The notes under the pieces: generated by a model
Databases searched by the model: none
Told to the model about the DNA's origin: nothing
What the model saw: only the letters and a program-made list of their open reading frames with translations
NCBI GenBank assembly: GCA_039917855.1
Contig: JBDSIR010000098.1
Coordinates: 1-64,000 of the forward strand
Source: CAMLHU01 sp039917855
GTDB taxonomy: Bacteria; Gemmatimonadota; Gemmatimonadetes; Gemmatimonadales; GWC2-71-9
Reading direction: 5' to 3'
Length of the DNA: 64,000 nucleotides
Program-made: the position numbers and the translations under genes
In this document: in pieces, positions 1-8,953 of the stretch
Layout: every line of letters starts with the position of its first letter
Numbering within the stretch: position 1 is the first letter of the stretch

Positions 1-542
<542 letters not shown>

Positions 543-548
543 CGGGGC

Positions 549-1715
549 TCAACGGCTCCGGCGATTGGGACGGAGGCTCGCCGTCACCGACAGGAGCCAT
601 GCCTTCTCAGTGAAGTCCGTGCTCTCACTCCGCCACACCCGCTCGAGCGAGGCATCGATCCCCCCCATTCCGTCCTTGAAAACGAAGCCGGTACCGAGCG
701 AGGCGGCCGTCTCGGAGGGAGTGCCGCCGGCGAGGAGCGGGAATGGGAGCGTGGTGCGCCGGAAGCCGAAGCGGATCGGGAACCGCGCGGGATGGGCGAG
801 GCTGCGGACGTATTCTCCCCCGAATCCCCCCTCCCACGTGTTGTTCGCCCCTGGACCCCCGACGGACGTCAAGTCGTCGTCGGCGGAACCCCAGCCCTGC
901 CACCGCGCCTGGGCCGTGACAAGAAGATGCGCCGTGGTGCGGTACTGGGCGCCGAAAGCGAGGCTGATCGGGAGGTCGACCGGGTACTCGGTGGCGATGA
1001 GCGAATCGCGCCGCACCCGCAGATGCCCATCCGCACGCACCACGCCGGCGACGGTGAGTCGGGTCGACAGGCGCCGCAGGATCCCGAGGTCGAAACCGAC
1101 GCCGGAGGCGGAGATCTCGGAGCTTTCCTGGAGGGAGACGTACCCGGTGTCCTGGAAGTAGCGCGCCCGACTGATCCGCTCCACGCCGGTGTAGATGTGG
1201 ATGGCGCCACCGACGGCGAGCCGGGGATCGACCCGCCAGACGACGGTGGCCCGTAGGTCGTTCAGGCCCCCCATGGAGGTCAGCGTATCGAGGGTCTCGG
1301 TCGGCACACCACGGATATCGACCGTATCACGGAACGACACCGAGAAGTCGCGGGCCAGGTAGGTCGAGGCGCTCAGCCCGAAGGCAATGGGGGCCCGGCG
1401 GAGCGGCGCGGCGATGCTGAACAGCGGGAACCGCATGTTCCGCACTCCGGCGGTCCCCGCGGGGCTCTCGACGGTACGCCGGTCGTTCAAGATGGAGAAT
1501 CCGACCGTCATCTCGGTCAGATAGGCCATGGCGGCCGGGTTCAGCGCCGACTCGGCGTCGAACAGCGCCGAGCTTCCTCCCATCCCGCGCGCTCGCGCGC
1601 TATATGGGGAATTCGGGTACCCGAGACCGCGGATCCCGAACTGACTGGATTGAGCCGTGAGGGACGCGGGAGCGAACGCCGCTGCGGCGAGGACGAATGG
1701 CAGGAGGCGCCGCAC
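549..1715 (-). CDS. Secreted outer-membrane beta-barrel-like protein (PorV/FadL-like style)
   Basis: 388 residues starting at a GTG directly after the TGA of the upstream lipoprotein gene. A clear signal peptide (MRRLLPFVLAAAAFAPASLTAQ) is followed by RGLGYPNSPYSARARGMGGSSALFDAES and an N-P-A-A segment. That opening (a glycine-rich 'ARGMGG' turn, then 'alnPA') is typical of PorV/OmpP1-like 14-strand barrels in Bacteroidota-related lineages. The rest alternates hydrophobic and polar residues with many Arg/Thr/Gly turns, as expected for a barrel. No catalytic motif is visible. It is probably co-transcribed with the lipoprotein upstream and miaB downstream. The exact family and cargo cannot be told from sequence alone. 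Confidence 0.7.
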   Translation of the reverse strand: MRRLLPFVLAAAAFAPASLTAQSSQFGIRGLGYPNSPYSARARGMGGSSALFDAESALNPAAMAYLTEMTVGFSILNDRRTVESPAGTAGVRNMRFPLFSIAAPLRRAPIAFGLSASTYLARDFSVSFRDTVDIRGVPTETLDTLTSMGGLNDLRATVVWRVDPRLAVGGAIHIYTGVERISRARYFQDTGYVSLQESSEISASGVGFDLGILRRLSTRLTVAGVVRADGHLRVRRDSLIATEYPVDLPISLAFGAQYRTTAHLLVTAQARWQGWGSADDDLTSVGGPGANNTWEGGFGGEYVRSLAHPARFPIRFGFRRTTLPFPLLAGGTPSETAASLGTGFVFKDGMGGIDASLERVWRSESTDFTEKAWLLSVTASLRPNRRSR

Positions 1716-2945
1716 TCAGGGCCTCTCGAAGGCGAAGGGGAGCTGGTAGGTGATCCGAATCCGCGGATGCCGCGCCGCGATCGGTGAGCGGGTCGAATAG
1801 AATCGCGGCTCGGTGAAGCTCGCGCCCTCGGGGGAGACGTTCACGAACAGGACCGGTGGGTGCGGCAGGCGGGTGGCCTGCCAGCTCTGGATCTCGACGA
1901 TCACGTCGATCCGGACGGTATCCTGCGACCCGAAGACCAGCGCCTCGGTGCCGCCGAGGCCGGCGCTCGGGCTCTTCGCGCCGAAATCGACGCGGACACC
2001 GCGCGCGTCGACGAAGGCACGGTCCCCGGAGAGGCCCTGCATCGGCTGTTCCGGCACCAGCTCGAGCGTGGCGCGGGCCAGGAGCGCCGAGTCCCGCAGG
2101 TAGGCGGGCCACGGGAACCGGATCATCGCACGCGCCCCAGTGGGGGTGCCGATGGCAAGGATGGTCGGATCGGGCGCGACCACCGGCGCGGAAGAAACGA
2201 AGGTGCTGAGCTCGGGCCCGCGCACGATGGTCTGATGCTTCAACGCCGGGATGGTATCCGGGATATTCAGCGTCACATAGGCACGGATGATCGGCACGGC
2301 ACCGCCGCTCCCGATCCCGCCGATCCGGACGCCGGTGGCCGCGGCGCCCGAGATCGCGATCGCCATGGCGAAGACCCCGCTGTCGGCCGCGGGGATGTCG
2401 ACCAGGGGAAGCGTGCTGTCCTGGAAGACGAACCGGTACTTGAAGGCCGGACGGACGCTGTCGGTGATGGTGACCGAATCGATCAGCGTCCCCGGGACCA
2501 CCAGCGGATCGATCGCGGCGAAGGTCGTCGACGTATCGGTGGTGGCCGGAACTCGATGGAGCGCCAGAAGGATCCCGCTCGCGGTGGTGTCCCGGGCCAC
2601 CAGGGTCACCTCGATCGCCACCGAATCGAGAGTGAAGTCCCGGGCGGTGTCGCGGACGGGGAGCGAATCGGGCCGGCGGAGGAACCGGACGACGCCGTAG
2701 TCGGTGTTGCCGACCAGCCCGTTGGCCACCCGCATCCCCGCGAGCGTGGCGCCGCGCAGCGAGTAGCCGGTGAAGATCGAATCCTGATCTGGGAGCGCAT
2801 CGAGTACGGTGTCGCGAAGCACCGGCGTGCCCCCCGGACAGGTCGCGGGGCAGCTGCCGGGCGCGGTGAGCTGCTCCTGACAGGCCGCCAGCAGGAGGCC
2901 CGTGACGACGAGCGCGGCGACAACTGGTGTAGTACGGAAGGTCAT
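1716..2945 (-). CDS. Predicted secreted lipoprotein, function unknown
   Basis: 409 residues from ATG at 2945, chosen because it places a lipoprotein signal peptide (TFRTTPVVAALVVTGLLLAAC, lipobox Cys22) at the N-terminus. A longer in-frame extension upstream has no such feature and runs through cdd. The ATG overlaps the cdd TGA by one base (TGATG). After Cys22 there is a short CPATCPGGTP segment and then repeated D-T-V/D-S-V beta-rich text with several similar blocks (for example VRIDVIVEIQSWQA near the end), consistent with an extracytoplasmic beta-sandwich protein. The barrel protein follows immediately, so the pair may work together at the outer membrane. I do not recognise the family. Confidence 0.75.
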   Translation of the reverse strand: MTFRTTPVVAALVVTGLLLAACQEQLTAPGSCPATCPGGTPVLRDTVLDALPDQDSIFTGYSLRGATLAGMRVANGLVGNTDYGVVRFLRRPDSLPVRDTARDFTLDSVAIEVTLVARDTTASGILLALHRVPATTDTSTTFAAIDPLVVPGTLIDSVTITDSVRPAFKYRFVFQDSTLPLVDIPAADSGVFAMAIAISGAAATGVRIGGIGSGGAVPIIRAYVTLNIPDTIPALKHQTIVRGPELSTFVSSAPVVAPDPTILAIGTPTGARAMIRFPWPAYLRDSALLARATLELVPEQPMQGLSGDRAFVDARGVRVDFGAKSPSAGLGGTEALVFGSQDTVRIDVIVEIQSWQATRLPHPPVLFVNVSPEGASFTEPRFYSTRSPIAARHPRIRITYQLPFAFERP

Positions 2946-3334
2946 CAGGTCAGCGATCCCTTGGAGAACGCGGCGGGGAGGAGTTCCGCGAGCCGCCATT
3001 GCCGGCGTCCCTGCGGACCTACCGCCTCGACCGCGAGTTCGATCCCGAATTCGGCGAGGAACTGCCGGCACGCCCCGCAGGGCGAGACCGGCGGATCCAC
3101 ATCGGAGACCACCACGATCCGGCGGAACCGGGTGACCCCCGCCGCCACCGCACTCCCCGCCGCCACCCGCTCGGCACAGATGGTCAGGCCGAAGCTCGCG
3201 TTCTCGACGTTGCAGCCGGTGAACACCCGGCCGTCCTCCGCCTCGAGCGCGGCCCCGACGCGGAAGTTCGAATACGGAGCGTAGGCGCGGGACTGCACCT
3301 CGCGCGCCGCGAGGACCAGCACGTCTTCAGCCAC
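2945..3334 (-). CDS. cdd: Cytidine deaminase
   Basis: 129 residues, the usual length of the tetrameric enzyme that converts cytidine and deoxycytidine to uridine and deoxyuridine in pyrimidine salvage. The zinc site is complete: CAE at residues 53-55 (catalytic Glu) and PCGAC at 85-89. The substrate loop NFRVGAAL and the CNVENASFG segment are present. Its ATG lies 8 bp inside the 3' end of deoB, so the two nucleoside-salvage genes are translationally coupled. Confidence 0.97.
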   Translation of the reverse strand: MAEDVLVLAAREVQSRAYAPYSNFRVGAALEAEDGRVFTGCNVENASFGLTICAERVAAGSAVAAGVTRFRRIVVVSDVDPPVSPCGACRQFLAEFGIELAVEAVGPQGRRQWRLAELLPAAFSKGSLT

Positions 3335-4496
3335 CGAGGAGTTCTCCCAGGAACGAGGTGCCGGCCGTCAGGCGCGCGACGCCGAGATATTCGGCAACGG
3401 TCTGGCCCATGTCGGCGAAGGTGCGCCGCCGGCCGAGAGGAACGGGGCGCACCCTCGGCCCCAGCGCCAGCACCGGCACGACCTCGCGCGAGTGGTCGGT
3501 GGACGGGGTGGTCGGGTCGTTCCCGTGATCGGCAGTAAAGATAACGAGGTCCTCGTCGCGGATCGGGGTCAGGAATCGGGGCAGCGCGGCATCGAGGTCG
3601 CGGAGCCCCTGCACGAATCCGGGCACGTCGTTTCGGTGGCCCCAGCTCTGGTCGAACTCGATCACGTTGACGAACATCAGCCCCCGCTCCATCTCCCGGA
3701 GCCCTCGCTCGATCAGGTCGTAGGCGGCCGCGTTGGTCGCCGTGTGGGTGCTGGTGAGGTTCCGCCCCGCGAAGAGATCGTCGACCTTGCCGATCCCGAG
3801 CCGGGGGAGCCCCGCCTTGGCGAGGTGATCGATCAAGGTGGGACCGACGGGCTCGAGCGAGATGTCCTTCCGATTCGGCGTCCGGCTCCACGCCCCCGGT
3901 CGGCCCTCGAATGGCCGCGCGATGATCCGTGAGACCCCGGTTTCGCCGGCACAGAGCCGCCGCGCTACCACGCAGGCCGCGTAGAGCTCGGCCAGCGGCA
4001 CGGTCTCCTCGTGGGCCGCCACCTGGAAGACCGAATCGGCGGAGGTGTAGACGATCCAGGCGCCGGTCTTCTGATGCTCCTCGCCATAGCGATCGAGCAT
4101 CGCCGTCCCCGAGCCCACCACGTTGCCGATCACCGGCCGACCGGTCGCCTTGGCGAAGGCGTCGAGCAGTCCGGTCGGGAAGCCGCGGGGAAAAGTGGGG
4201 AATGCGCGCTCGAGGAGGCAACCGGTCATCTCCCAGTGCCCAGTGGTGCTGTCCTTACCCGCGCTCGCGGGCTCCGCGAGCCCCCAGGCTGCGGTCGGCC
4301 GGTCGGTCGGCGGGACACCGGGGAGCGGCGCGATGTTGCCGAGGCCGAGCGCCGCAAGGTTCGGGAGGTCGACGCCGCCGACCTGACGCAGGGTGTTCCC
4401 CAGCGTGTCCGACCCCGCGTCCCCGTACCCCGCCGTATCGGGCGCGGGGCCGATGCCGAGTCCGTCGAGGACGATGAGGGCGGCTCTGCGGGTCAT
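3327..4496 (-). CDS. deoB: Phosphopentomutase
   Basis: 389 residues, normal for DeoB. It interconverts ribose-1-P/ribose-5-P and the deoxy forms, linking nucleoside breakdown to central metabolism. It belongs to the alkaline-phosphatase-like superfamily: LIVLDGLGIGPAPD gives the first metal ligands, KDSTTGHWE carries the phosphorylated threonine, and FTADHGNDPTTPSTDHSRE gives the C-terminal metal ligands. It overlaps cdd by 8 bp. A repeat hairpin sits just upstream, between its start and the end of alr. Confidence 0.97.
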   Translation of the reverse strand: MTRRAALIVLDGLGIGPAPDTAGYGDAGSDTLGNTLRQVGGVDLPNLAALGLGNIAPLPGVPPTDRPTAAWGLAEPASAGKDSTTGHWEMTGCLLERAFPTFPRGFPTGLLDAFAKATGRPVIGNVVGSGTAMLDRYGEEHQKTGAWIVYTSADSVFQVAAHEETVPLAELYAACVVARRLCAGETGVSRIIARPFEGRPGAWSRTPNRKDISLEPVGPTLIDHLAKAGLPRLGIGKVDDLFAGRNLTSTHTATNAAAYDLIERGLREMERGLMFVNVIEFDQSWGHRNDVPGFVQGLRDLDAALPRFLTPIRDEDLVIFTADHGNDPTTPSTDHSREVVPVLALGPRVRPVPLGRRRTFADMGQTVAEYLGVARLTAGTSFLGELLGG

Positions 4497-4499
4497 AGA

Positions 4500-4543
4500 G
4501 TCGGTAGTCGGTGGTCGGTAGCTACAGACTACCGACTACCGAC
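4500..4543. repeat. Inverted short-tandem-repeat hairpin, alr/deoB junction
   Basis: Left arm 4500-4521 is built from the unit GTCGGTA/GTCGGTG; right arm 4522-4543 is its near-perfect reverse complement (20 of 22 positions), with no spacer. The alr stop codon (TAG, complement of 4536-4538) is inside the right arm. deoB starts 4 bp beyond the left arm. It could act as a terminator or a processing hairpin; no T-tract is evident. Confidence 0.8.
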
Positions 4544-5645
4544 CCCCGTAGGTTCGAGGAACGCGGGGACCGATGGCGGTCAACGCTTCGTACGTGTTGG
4601 TGCCCAGCGCGGCGGCGTGCTCCGCGAGAGAGACCTTGCCGCCGAAGATCGTCACGACATCGCCCAGGGCGGCGGCACCTGCGGGGATCGCGAGCATGGT
4701 GAGGTCCATCGTGATCCGCCCGACCACGGGGACGATCTGCCCGTTCAATTCCACCCGGAGCCGGCTCGAGCCGTTCCGCAGCAGTCCATCGGCGTACCCG
4801 CAGGCGATGGTCGCGATGTCGATCGGCTCGTCGGCGCGCCAGGTGCCGAGGTAGCTCACCGTGTCGCCGGCGGCCAGATGACGGAGCGCGACGATGCGGC
4901 TCTTGAAGGTCGCCACGGGGTGCGGTGCAGCGGCCCACTCCCCCACCCCGCCCCCGTAGAGGAAGATGCCGGGTCGCACCAGGTCGGCGGCGAAGACCTT
5001 GCCGCGGAGAGCGCCCGCGCTGTTGGCGACGTGCACCAGGGGCGGACGCCGCGGGAACCAGCAGAGCGCATCGACGAAGCGGTCCCACTGCTCCTCGGTC
5101 CCTGCGAGGTCGACCTCGGCGGAGTGGAAATGGGTGAAGACCCCTTCCCATCCCTCGGCCGCGGCCAGCAACCCGGACGCCCGCTGAAGCGCCTGGTGAT
5201 CGTCCCAGCGGATCCCGGCGCGCGACATTCCGGTGTCGATCTCGAGGTGGAAGGGGTGGGAGTGGAGGGCCGAGGGTGAAGGGTGCTGCAGGGTGAGCCA
5301 TGACTCCAGCGACGCGACATCCCCCAGAACCGGACGGACACCCTCCACCCTCCACCCTCCACCCCCCGCGACCGTCCACGGCGTGAAGACCACGATCGGT
5401 CGCGCGACCCCCGCCCGACGAAGCTCCTCCGCCTCCTCCGGCGTCGCGACCCCGAACCCCCAGGGCTCGACCGCTTCGAGCGCGCGGGCACAGGCGACGG
5501 CCCCGAGGCCATAGCCGTTCGCCTTCACCATCGGGAGGAGTGGGGCGCCCGCGGTGGCAGCTACAGTGCGGGCATTGGCGACGAGCGCGGCGAGGTCGAC
5601 CTCGAGCCAGGCACGCGTTTCGGAGGGCTGGATTGACGCGGTCAC
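4536..5645 (-). CDS. alr: Alanine racemase with an in-frame repeat insertion
   Basis: 369 residues. PLP-dependent racemase making D-alanine for peptidoglycan. The PLP lysine is Lys41 in MVKANGYGLG. The opposing catalytic tyrosine is in TVSYLGTW, and ACGYADG and VGRITMD are the usual C-terminal motifs. Between the N-terminal barrel strand IVVFTPW and HLEIDTGMSRAG there is an extra low-complexity stretch (VAGGGGWRVEGV ... QHPSPSALHSHP). It is encoded by two inverted arms of a GGGTGGA-type repeat, so the gene appears to have tolerated an in-frame insertion. Its stop codon also lies in a repeat hairpin. It is divergent from mazG. Confidence 0.95.
   Translation of the reverse strand: MTASIQPSETRAWLEVDLAALVANARTVAATAGAPLLPMVKANGYGLGAVACARALEAVEPWGFGVATPEEAEELRRAGVARPIVVFTPWTVAGGGGWRVEGVRPVLGDVASLESWLTLQHPSPSALHSHPFHLEIDTGMSRAGIRWDDHQALQRASGLLAAAEGWEGVFTHFHSAEVDLAGTEEQWDRFVDALCWFPRRPPLVHVANSAGALRGKVFAADLVRPGIFLYGGGVGEWAAAPHPVATFKSRIVALRHLAAGDTVSYLGTWRADEPIDIATIACGYADGLLRNGSSRLRVELNGQIVPVVGRITMDLTMLAIPAGAAALGDVVTIFGGKVSLAEHAAALGTNTYEALTAIGPRVPRTYGGR
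5244..5368. repeat. Inverted short-tandem-repeat arms inside alr
   Basis: Left arm 5244-5296 is rich in GGGTGGA/GGGTGAA units. Right arm 5338-5368 contains about three copies of ACCCTCC, the reverse complement. About 40 bp separate them. The whole element is in frame with alr and adds a Gly/Pro/His/Ser-rich loop. Confidence 0.7.
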
Positions 5646-5650
5646 GGGGC

Positions 5651-5669
5651 GGCCGGTATGATACCGGCC
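5651..5669. promoter_or_regulatory. Palindrome in the alr/mazG divergent promoter
   Basis: A 9-bp inverted repeat with a single central base, GGCCGGTAT-G-ATACCGGCC, lies in the 35-bp gap between the divergent starts of alr and mazG. It contains TATGAT on the plus strand and TATCAT on the minus strand, both close to a -10 hexamer. It may therefore be a shared bidirectional -10 region or an operator. Nothing else in the gap looks like a promoter. Confidence 0.45.
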
Positions 5670-5680
5670 GAGGAGGCTAA

Positions 5681-6502
5681 ATGCAAGACAATTCAGCGCT
5701 TGGACGCGCTCTCGGCATCGTCCGGGACCTGCGTCGGAGGTGTCCCTGGGACCGGGTCCAGACCCGGGCCACCCTGCGTCCCTACCTGGTCGAGGAGGTA
5801 CTCGAACTCGACCGCGCCCTGGGTGAGGGAGAGCCCGACAAGATCCGGGACGAGGTGGGCGACCTGATGCTCCATCTCGCCTGGCAACTGGTGCTGGGGG
5901 AGGAGACCGGCGAGTTCACCGCTGATGAGGTGGCCGACCGGGTGGTCCGCAAGATGGAACGGCGCCACCCCCACCTCTTCGAGCTCGGCCCCAAGGAGTC
6001 CTGGGAGGTCCTCAAACGGCGCGAGAATGGCGCGGGGCTGCTCGACGGACTCCCTCCGACCCTCCCGTCACTCCAGGCGGCCTATCGCCTGCAGCAGAAG
6101 GCGGCGTCGGTGGGATTCGACTGGCCCGATGCCGCCGGTCCCGCCGACAAGGTGCGCGAGGAGCTGGACGAAGTGCTGGTCGAGGCGGAGGCGGCCGAGG
6201 GCCGGTCGTCTTCGGCCGGCCGCGGCGAGACGGCGGAGAGTCAGCAGGCGGATCTGGGCGCGGAACGGGATCCTTCAGATCCACTGGCCCAGGAGATCGG
6301 GGATTTGCTATTCGCCGTGGTCAATCTCGCGCGCAAGCTCCGGGTCCAGCCGACCGTCGCCCTCGATGCGGCGAACCGGAAATTCCGCCGGCGCTTCGAG
6401 GGGGTCGAGGCGCTTGCCAAGGAGCGCAGGATCGACATGGACACCGCCGGACTGGCGAAGCTGGATGAGCTGTGGGATGAGGTGAAAGCAGGTGAGCGGT
6501 GA
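5681..6502 (+). CDS. mazG: Nucleoside triphosphate pyrophosphohydrolase MazG
   Basis: 273 residues, matching the two-domain MazG that hydrolyses NTPs to NMP and PPi. It starts with an ATG 4 nt after a strong GGAGG site (5672-5676). The first domain has LVEEVLELDRAL and IRDEVGDLMLHLAW, giving the EExxE...ExxD metal site. The second has KVREELDEVL and EIGDLLFAVVNLARKL. Between the two halves of the second site is an unusual, mostly Gly/Ser/Arg/Glu linker (about 30 residues, EGRSSSAGRGETAESQQ...). It is encoded by a GGCCGG-rich palindromic stretch and looks like an insertion. The last codons and the TGA are supplied by a GGTGAGC repeat. Confidence 0.95.
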   Translation: MQDNSALGRALGIVRDLRRRCPWDRVQTRATLRPYLVEEVLELDRALGEGEPDKIRDEVGDLMLHLAWQLVLGEETGEFTADEVADRVVRKMERRHPHLFELGPKESWEVLKRRENGAGLLDGLPPTLPSLQAAYRLQQKAASVGFDWPDAAGPADKVREELDEVLVEAEAAEGRSSSAGRGETAESQQADLGAERDPSDPLAQEIGDLLFAVVNLARKLRVQPTVALDAANRKFRRRFEGVEALAKERRIDMDTAGLAKLDELWDEVKAGER

Positions 6503-6558
6503 GCGGACCCCACCGGAAGGATCTCGCCGGAAGGGCCCGCTCACTGCTCACCGCTCAC
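6491..6558. repeat. Inverted repeat hairpin between convergent mazG and asnS
   Basis: Left arm 6491-6506 consists of GGTGAGC units; right arm 6536-6558 carries the reverse complement (GCTCACT, GCTCACC, GCTCAC). Inside are CCGG...CCGG pieces. The mazG stop codon is in the left arm and the asnS stop codon is 5 bp beyond the right arm. It is a likely bidirectional terminator by position. Confidence 0.75.
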
Positions 6559-6562
6559 GCCG

Positions 6563-7858
6563 TCACGGATACAATCGATGGACCTGCCTGGGGAACGCGA
6601 TGGTCTCCCTGATATGCGGGATGCCGCAGATCCACGCCACCGTCCGCTCGACGCCCAGGCCGAACCCCGAGTGCACGAAGGTGCCATACTTCCGGAGATC
6701 GAGGTACCAGCCGTAGCTGGCGGGATCGAGCCCCTGCTCCTTGATGCGTGACAGGAGCTTGTCGTAGTCGTCCTCGCGCTGCGACCCGCCGATGATCTCG
6801 CCGTACCCTTCGGGGGCGAGGCAGTCGTTGCTGAGAACCGTGCGGGGATCGTCCGGATTCTCCTTCATGTAGAAGGCCTTGAACGCCTTGGGATAGTTGT
6901 ACACGAAGACCGGCCGGTCGTACTGCTGGGTGAGCAGGGTCTCGTCGTCACCGCCGAGGTCCTTGCCCCAGGCGATGTCGGAGCCGAGGGTGCGGAGCTT
7001 CTCCACTGCGTCGGTGTAGGAGATGCGGTGGAACGGCGCAGTGACGCGCCGCAGCGGCACCGTGTCGCGCTCGAGCTCCTTGAGGTGCTCGGCGGCGCGG
7101 TCGAGGGCGCGGGCCACGATGTAGCTGACGAACTCCTCCTGCAGCCGCATGTTGGCCGCCGAGTCGTTCCACGCCACCTCGGGCTCCACCATCCAGAACT
7201 CGGTCAGGTGCCGGCGGGTCTTCGACTTCTCGGCGCGGAAGGTGGGGCCGAAGCAATAGATCTTGCCGAGCGCCGCCGCGGCGGCCTCGCCATAGAGTTG
7301 GCCGGTCTGCGCCAAGTACGCCTTGCCGAGGTCGAAGTAGTCGGTCGAGAAGAGCTCGCCCGCCTGCTCCCCGATCGACCCGGTCAGGATCGGGGTGTCG
7401 ACCAGGGTGAAATCGCGCTCGTAGAAGAAGTCGCGGATGGCCTGCACCACCTCGTGCCGCACCCGGGCGATGGCGGCCTGCTTCCGGCTCCGGAGCCAGA
7501 GATGCCGATGCTCGAAGAGGAAGCTGGTGCCGTGCTCCTTGGGCGAGATCGGGAAATCGACCGAAGGTCCCAGCACCCGGAGGTCGGCGGCGGTCAGTTC
7601 ATATCCGCCCGGTGACCGGGCATCTTCCCGGACGGTCCCCGAGATCGCGACGGATGTCTCTTGAGTGAGGGTCTTGAACGTCTCCCACACAGCGTCCGGG
7701 ACTTCGGCCTTGGGGAAGACGCATTGCAGGTACCCCGATCCGTCGCGCAGCACGAGGAAGGCGATCTTCCCGCTGGAGCGGGTGGTCGCTACCCAGCCCT
7801 GGACGGTGACGGTGGTACCGGCGTGGGAGCCGAGTTCACGGATGGAGACGGTGGGCAT
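6563..7858 (-). CDS. asnS: Asparaginyl-tRNA synthetase
   Basis: 431 residues from ATG at 7858 (an ATG three codons upstream is possible but gives a poorer N-terminus). Class IIb synthetase: OB-fold anticodon domain at about 1-100 (VTVQGWVATTR, FLVLRDGSGYLQCV), then the catalytic domain with the flipping-loop region TGSIGEQAGELFS, motif 2 CFGPTFRAEKSKTRRHLTEFWM, and motif 3 GFGLGVERTVAWICG. The ending IRETIAFPRQVHRLYP is characteristic of AsnRS rather than AspRS. It is convergent with mazG and divergent from the lipoprotein at 7880. Confidence 0.97.
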   Translation of the reverse strand: MPTVSIRELGSHAGTTVTVQGWVATTRSSGKIAFLVLRDGSGYLQCVFPKAEVPDAVWETFKTLTQETSVAISGTVREDARSPGGYELTAADLRVLGPSVDFPISPKEHGTSFLFEHRHLWLRSRKQAAIARVRHEVVQAIRDFFYERDFTLVDTPILTGSIGEQAGELFSTDYFDLGKAYLAQTGQLYGEAAAAALGKIYCFGPTFRAEKSKTRRHLTEFWMVEPEVAWNDSAANMRLQEEFVSYIVARALDRAAEHLKELERDTVPLRRVTAPFHRISYTDAVEKLRTLGSDIAWGKDLGGDDETLLTQQYDRPVFVYNYPKAFKAFYMKENPDDPRTVLSNDCLAPEGYGEIIGGSQREDDYDKLLSRIKEQGLDPASYGWYLDLRKYGTFVHSGFGLGVERTVAWICGIPHIRETIAFPRQVHRLYP

Positions 7859-7879
7859 CGCGACCAACGACGAGGGTGG

Positions 7880-8953
7880 ATGAGGCGGATCCGAGCGTGG
7901 AGTCTAGTGGTGGTGCTGGGGGCGGTCAACGCGGGGTGCGCGTACAACCGCGCCATCCCCGAAGAGCCGCTGGCGGTCGCAGGGGGTCCCGGAGCCTCTC
8001 TCACCGAGCGGTGGCTCCTGCGCGCCGGCCGCGGGATGTCCCTGCCCGTGGTGATCCACGAGGGATCGCTCTACGGGGTGGGGATCGACCGCCGGGTGGT
8101 CGCGGTCGATCTGGCCACCGGCAAGTCCCGCTGGGCCTTCCGCCTCGACGGCCCGGCGCTGAGCGGGGTGCTGATGCACTACGACACCCTCATCAGCGGC
8201 AGCGAGCGTCCGGGCGGCGAGGTGGTCGCACTCCTGCCAGCCACCGGTCGTCGCGGGTGGAAGCGCCGAGTGGGCTGGGTCGGCGCGCCACTCGCGCTCA
8301 TCGGCGACGTCGTGGTGGCCCAGACCCGTACCAAGGGAACGTGGGGACTCGAGGCTTCCACTGGCGACATCAAATGGCGCCTCCCCCTCGGCGGCGGGCG
8401 GGCCTCCGCCCTGCCGGGTGGGAGCGGGACCGCGATCTTTGCGACCCTGGATTCGCTCTACCGAGTGGAGATCGCCACGGGTGTGGTGCGAGCACGGGTG
8501 GCGGCCCCCGGAAGCCTGGTGGCCGACTGGATCCCGAGCGCCCGCGGGATCGTCGCCGGCACCGGTGAAGGAGAACTCCTGCTCCTTGATCCCGGCACCC
8601 TCGCCCCAACGTGGCGGCGCCAGCTCGGTGCGCCTCTCCTCGTGAGCCCGTTCGTCCTGGGCGACACTGCCTGGGCGGTCACCCAGACCAACACCGTCTG
8701 GCGCACCGACCTCGCGACCGGCGAGACGGTGCTGGTGCTCCATCATCCGACACCGATCACCGCCCCGGTGTCGACCTGGGACGGCGCCCTCCTGGTGGGC
8801 GACACCAAGGGGATCCTCACCGCCTACGAGCCGAACGGTGAAGTGCGGTGGCGCCTCGCGGTGGGGAAACCGCTGGAGATGGCGCCGATCGCGTACCAAG
8901 GAGACCTGCTCGTCTTCGGAGGCCGGGGCGATCTGCACCGGTTCGAACGGTGA
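7880..8953 (+). CDS. PQQ-repeat beta-propeller lipoprotein (BamB-like)
   Basis: 357 residues. The start at ATG 7880 gives a lipoprotein signal (RAWSLVVVLGAVNAGC, Cys20). The rest has repeated blade motifs such as VVAVDLATGKSRWAFRL, VVALLPATGRRGWKRRV, LEASTGDIKWRLPL and LTAYEPNGEVRWRLAV, that is PQQ/BamB-type blades, roughly seven. This suggests a periplasmic, membrane-anchored propeller such as the BamB subunit of the outer-membrane assembly complex. The family is clear but the BamB role is an inference. The gap to asnS (7859-7879) is only 21 bp, so the promoters of this divergent pair must lie within coding sequence. Its TGA overlaps the next GTG by 3 bp. Confidence 0.8.
   Translation: MRRIRAWSLVVVLGAVNAGCAYNRAIPEEPLAVAGGPGASLTERWLLRAGRGMSLPVVIHEGSLYGVGIDRRVVAVDLATGKSRWAFRLDGPALSGVLMHYDTLISGSERPGGEVVALLPATGRRGWKRRVGWVGAPLALIGDVVVAQTRTKGTWGLEASTGDIKWRLPLGGGRASALPGGSGTAIFATLDSLYRVEIATGVVRARVAAPGSLVADWIPSARGIVAGTGEGELLLLDPGTLAPTWRRQLGAPLLVSPFVLGDTAWAVTQTNTVWRTDLATGETVLVLHHPTPITAPVSTWDGALLVGDTKGILTAYEPNGEVRWRLAVGKPLEMAPIAYQGDLLVFGGRGDLHRFER

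Noticed and set aside
1716..3071. Longer start for the lipoprotein at 3071
   Set aside because: The added 42 residues lie within cdd and are Arg/Gly/Pro-rich; the internal ATG gives a clear lipobox and overlaps the cdd stop as expected for this operon style.
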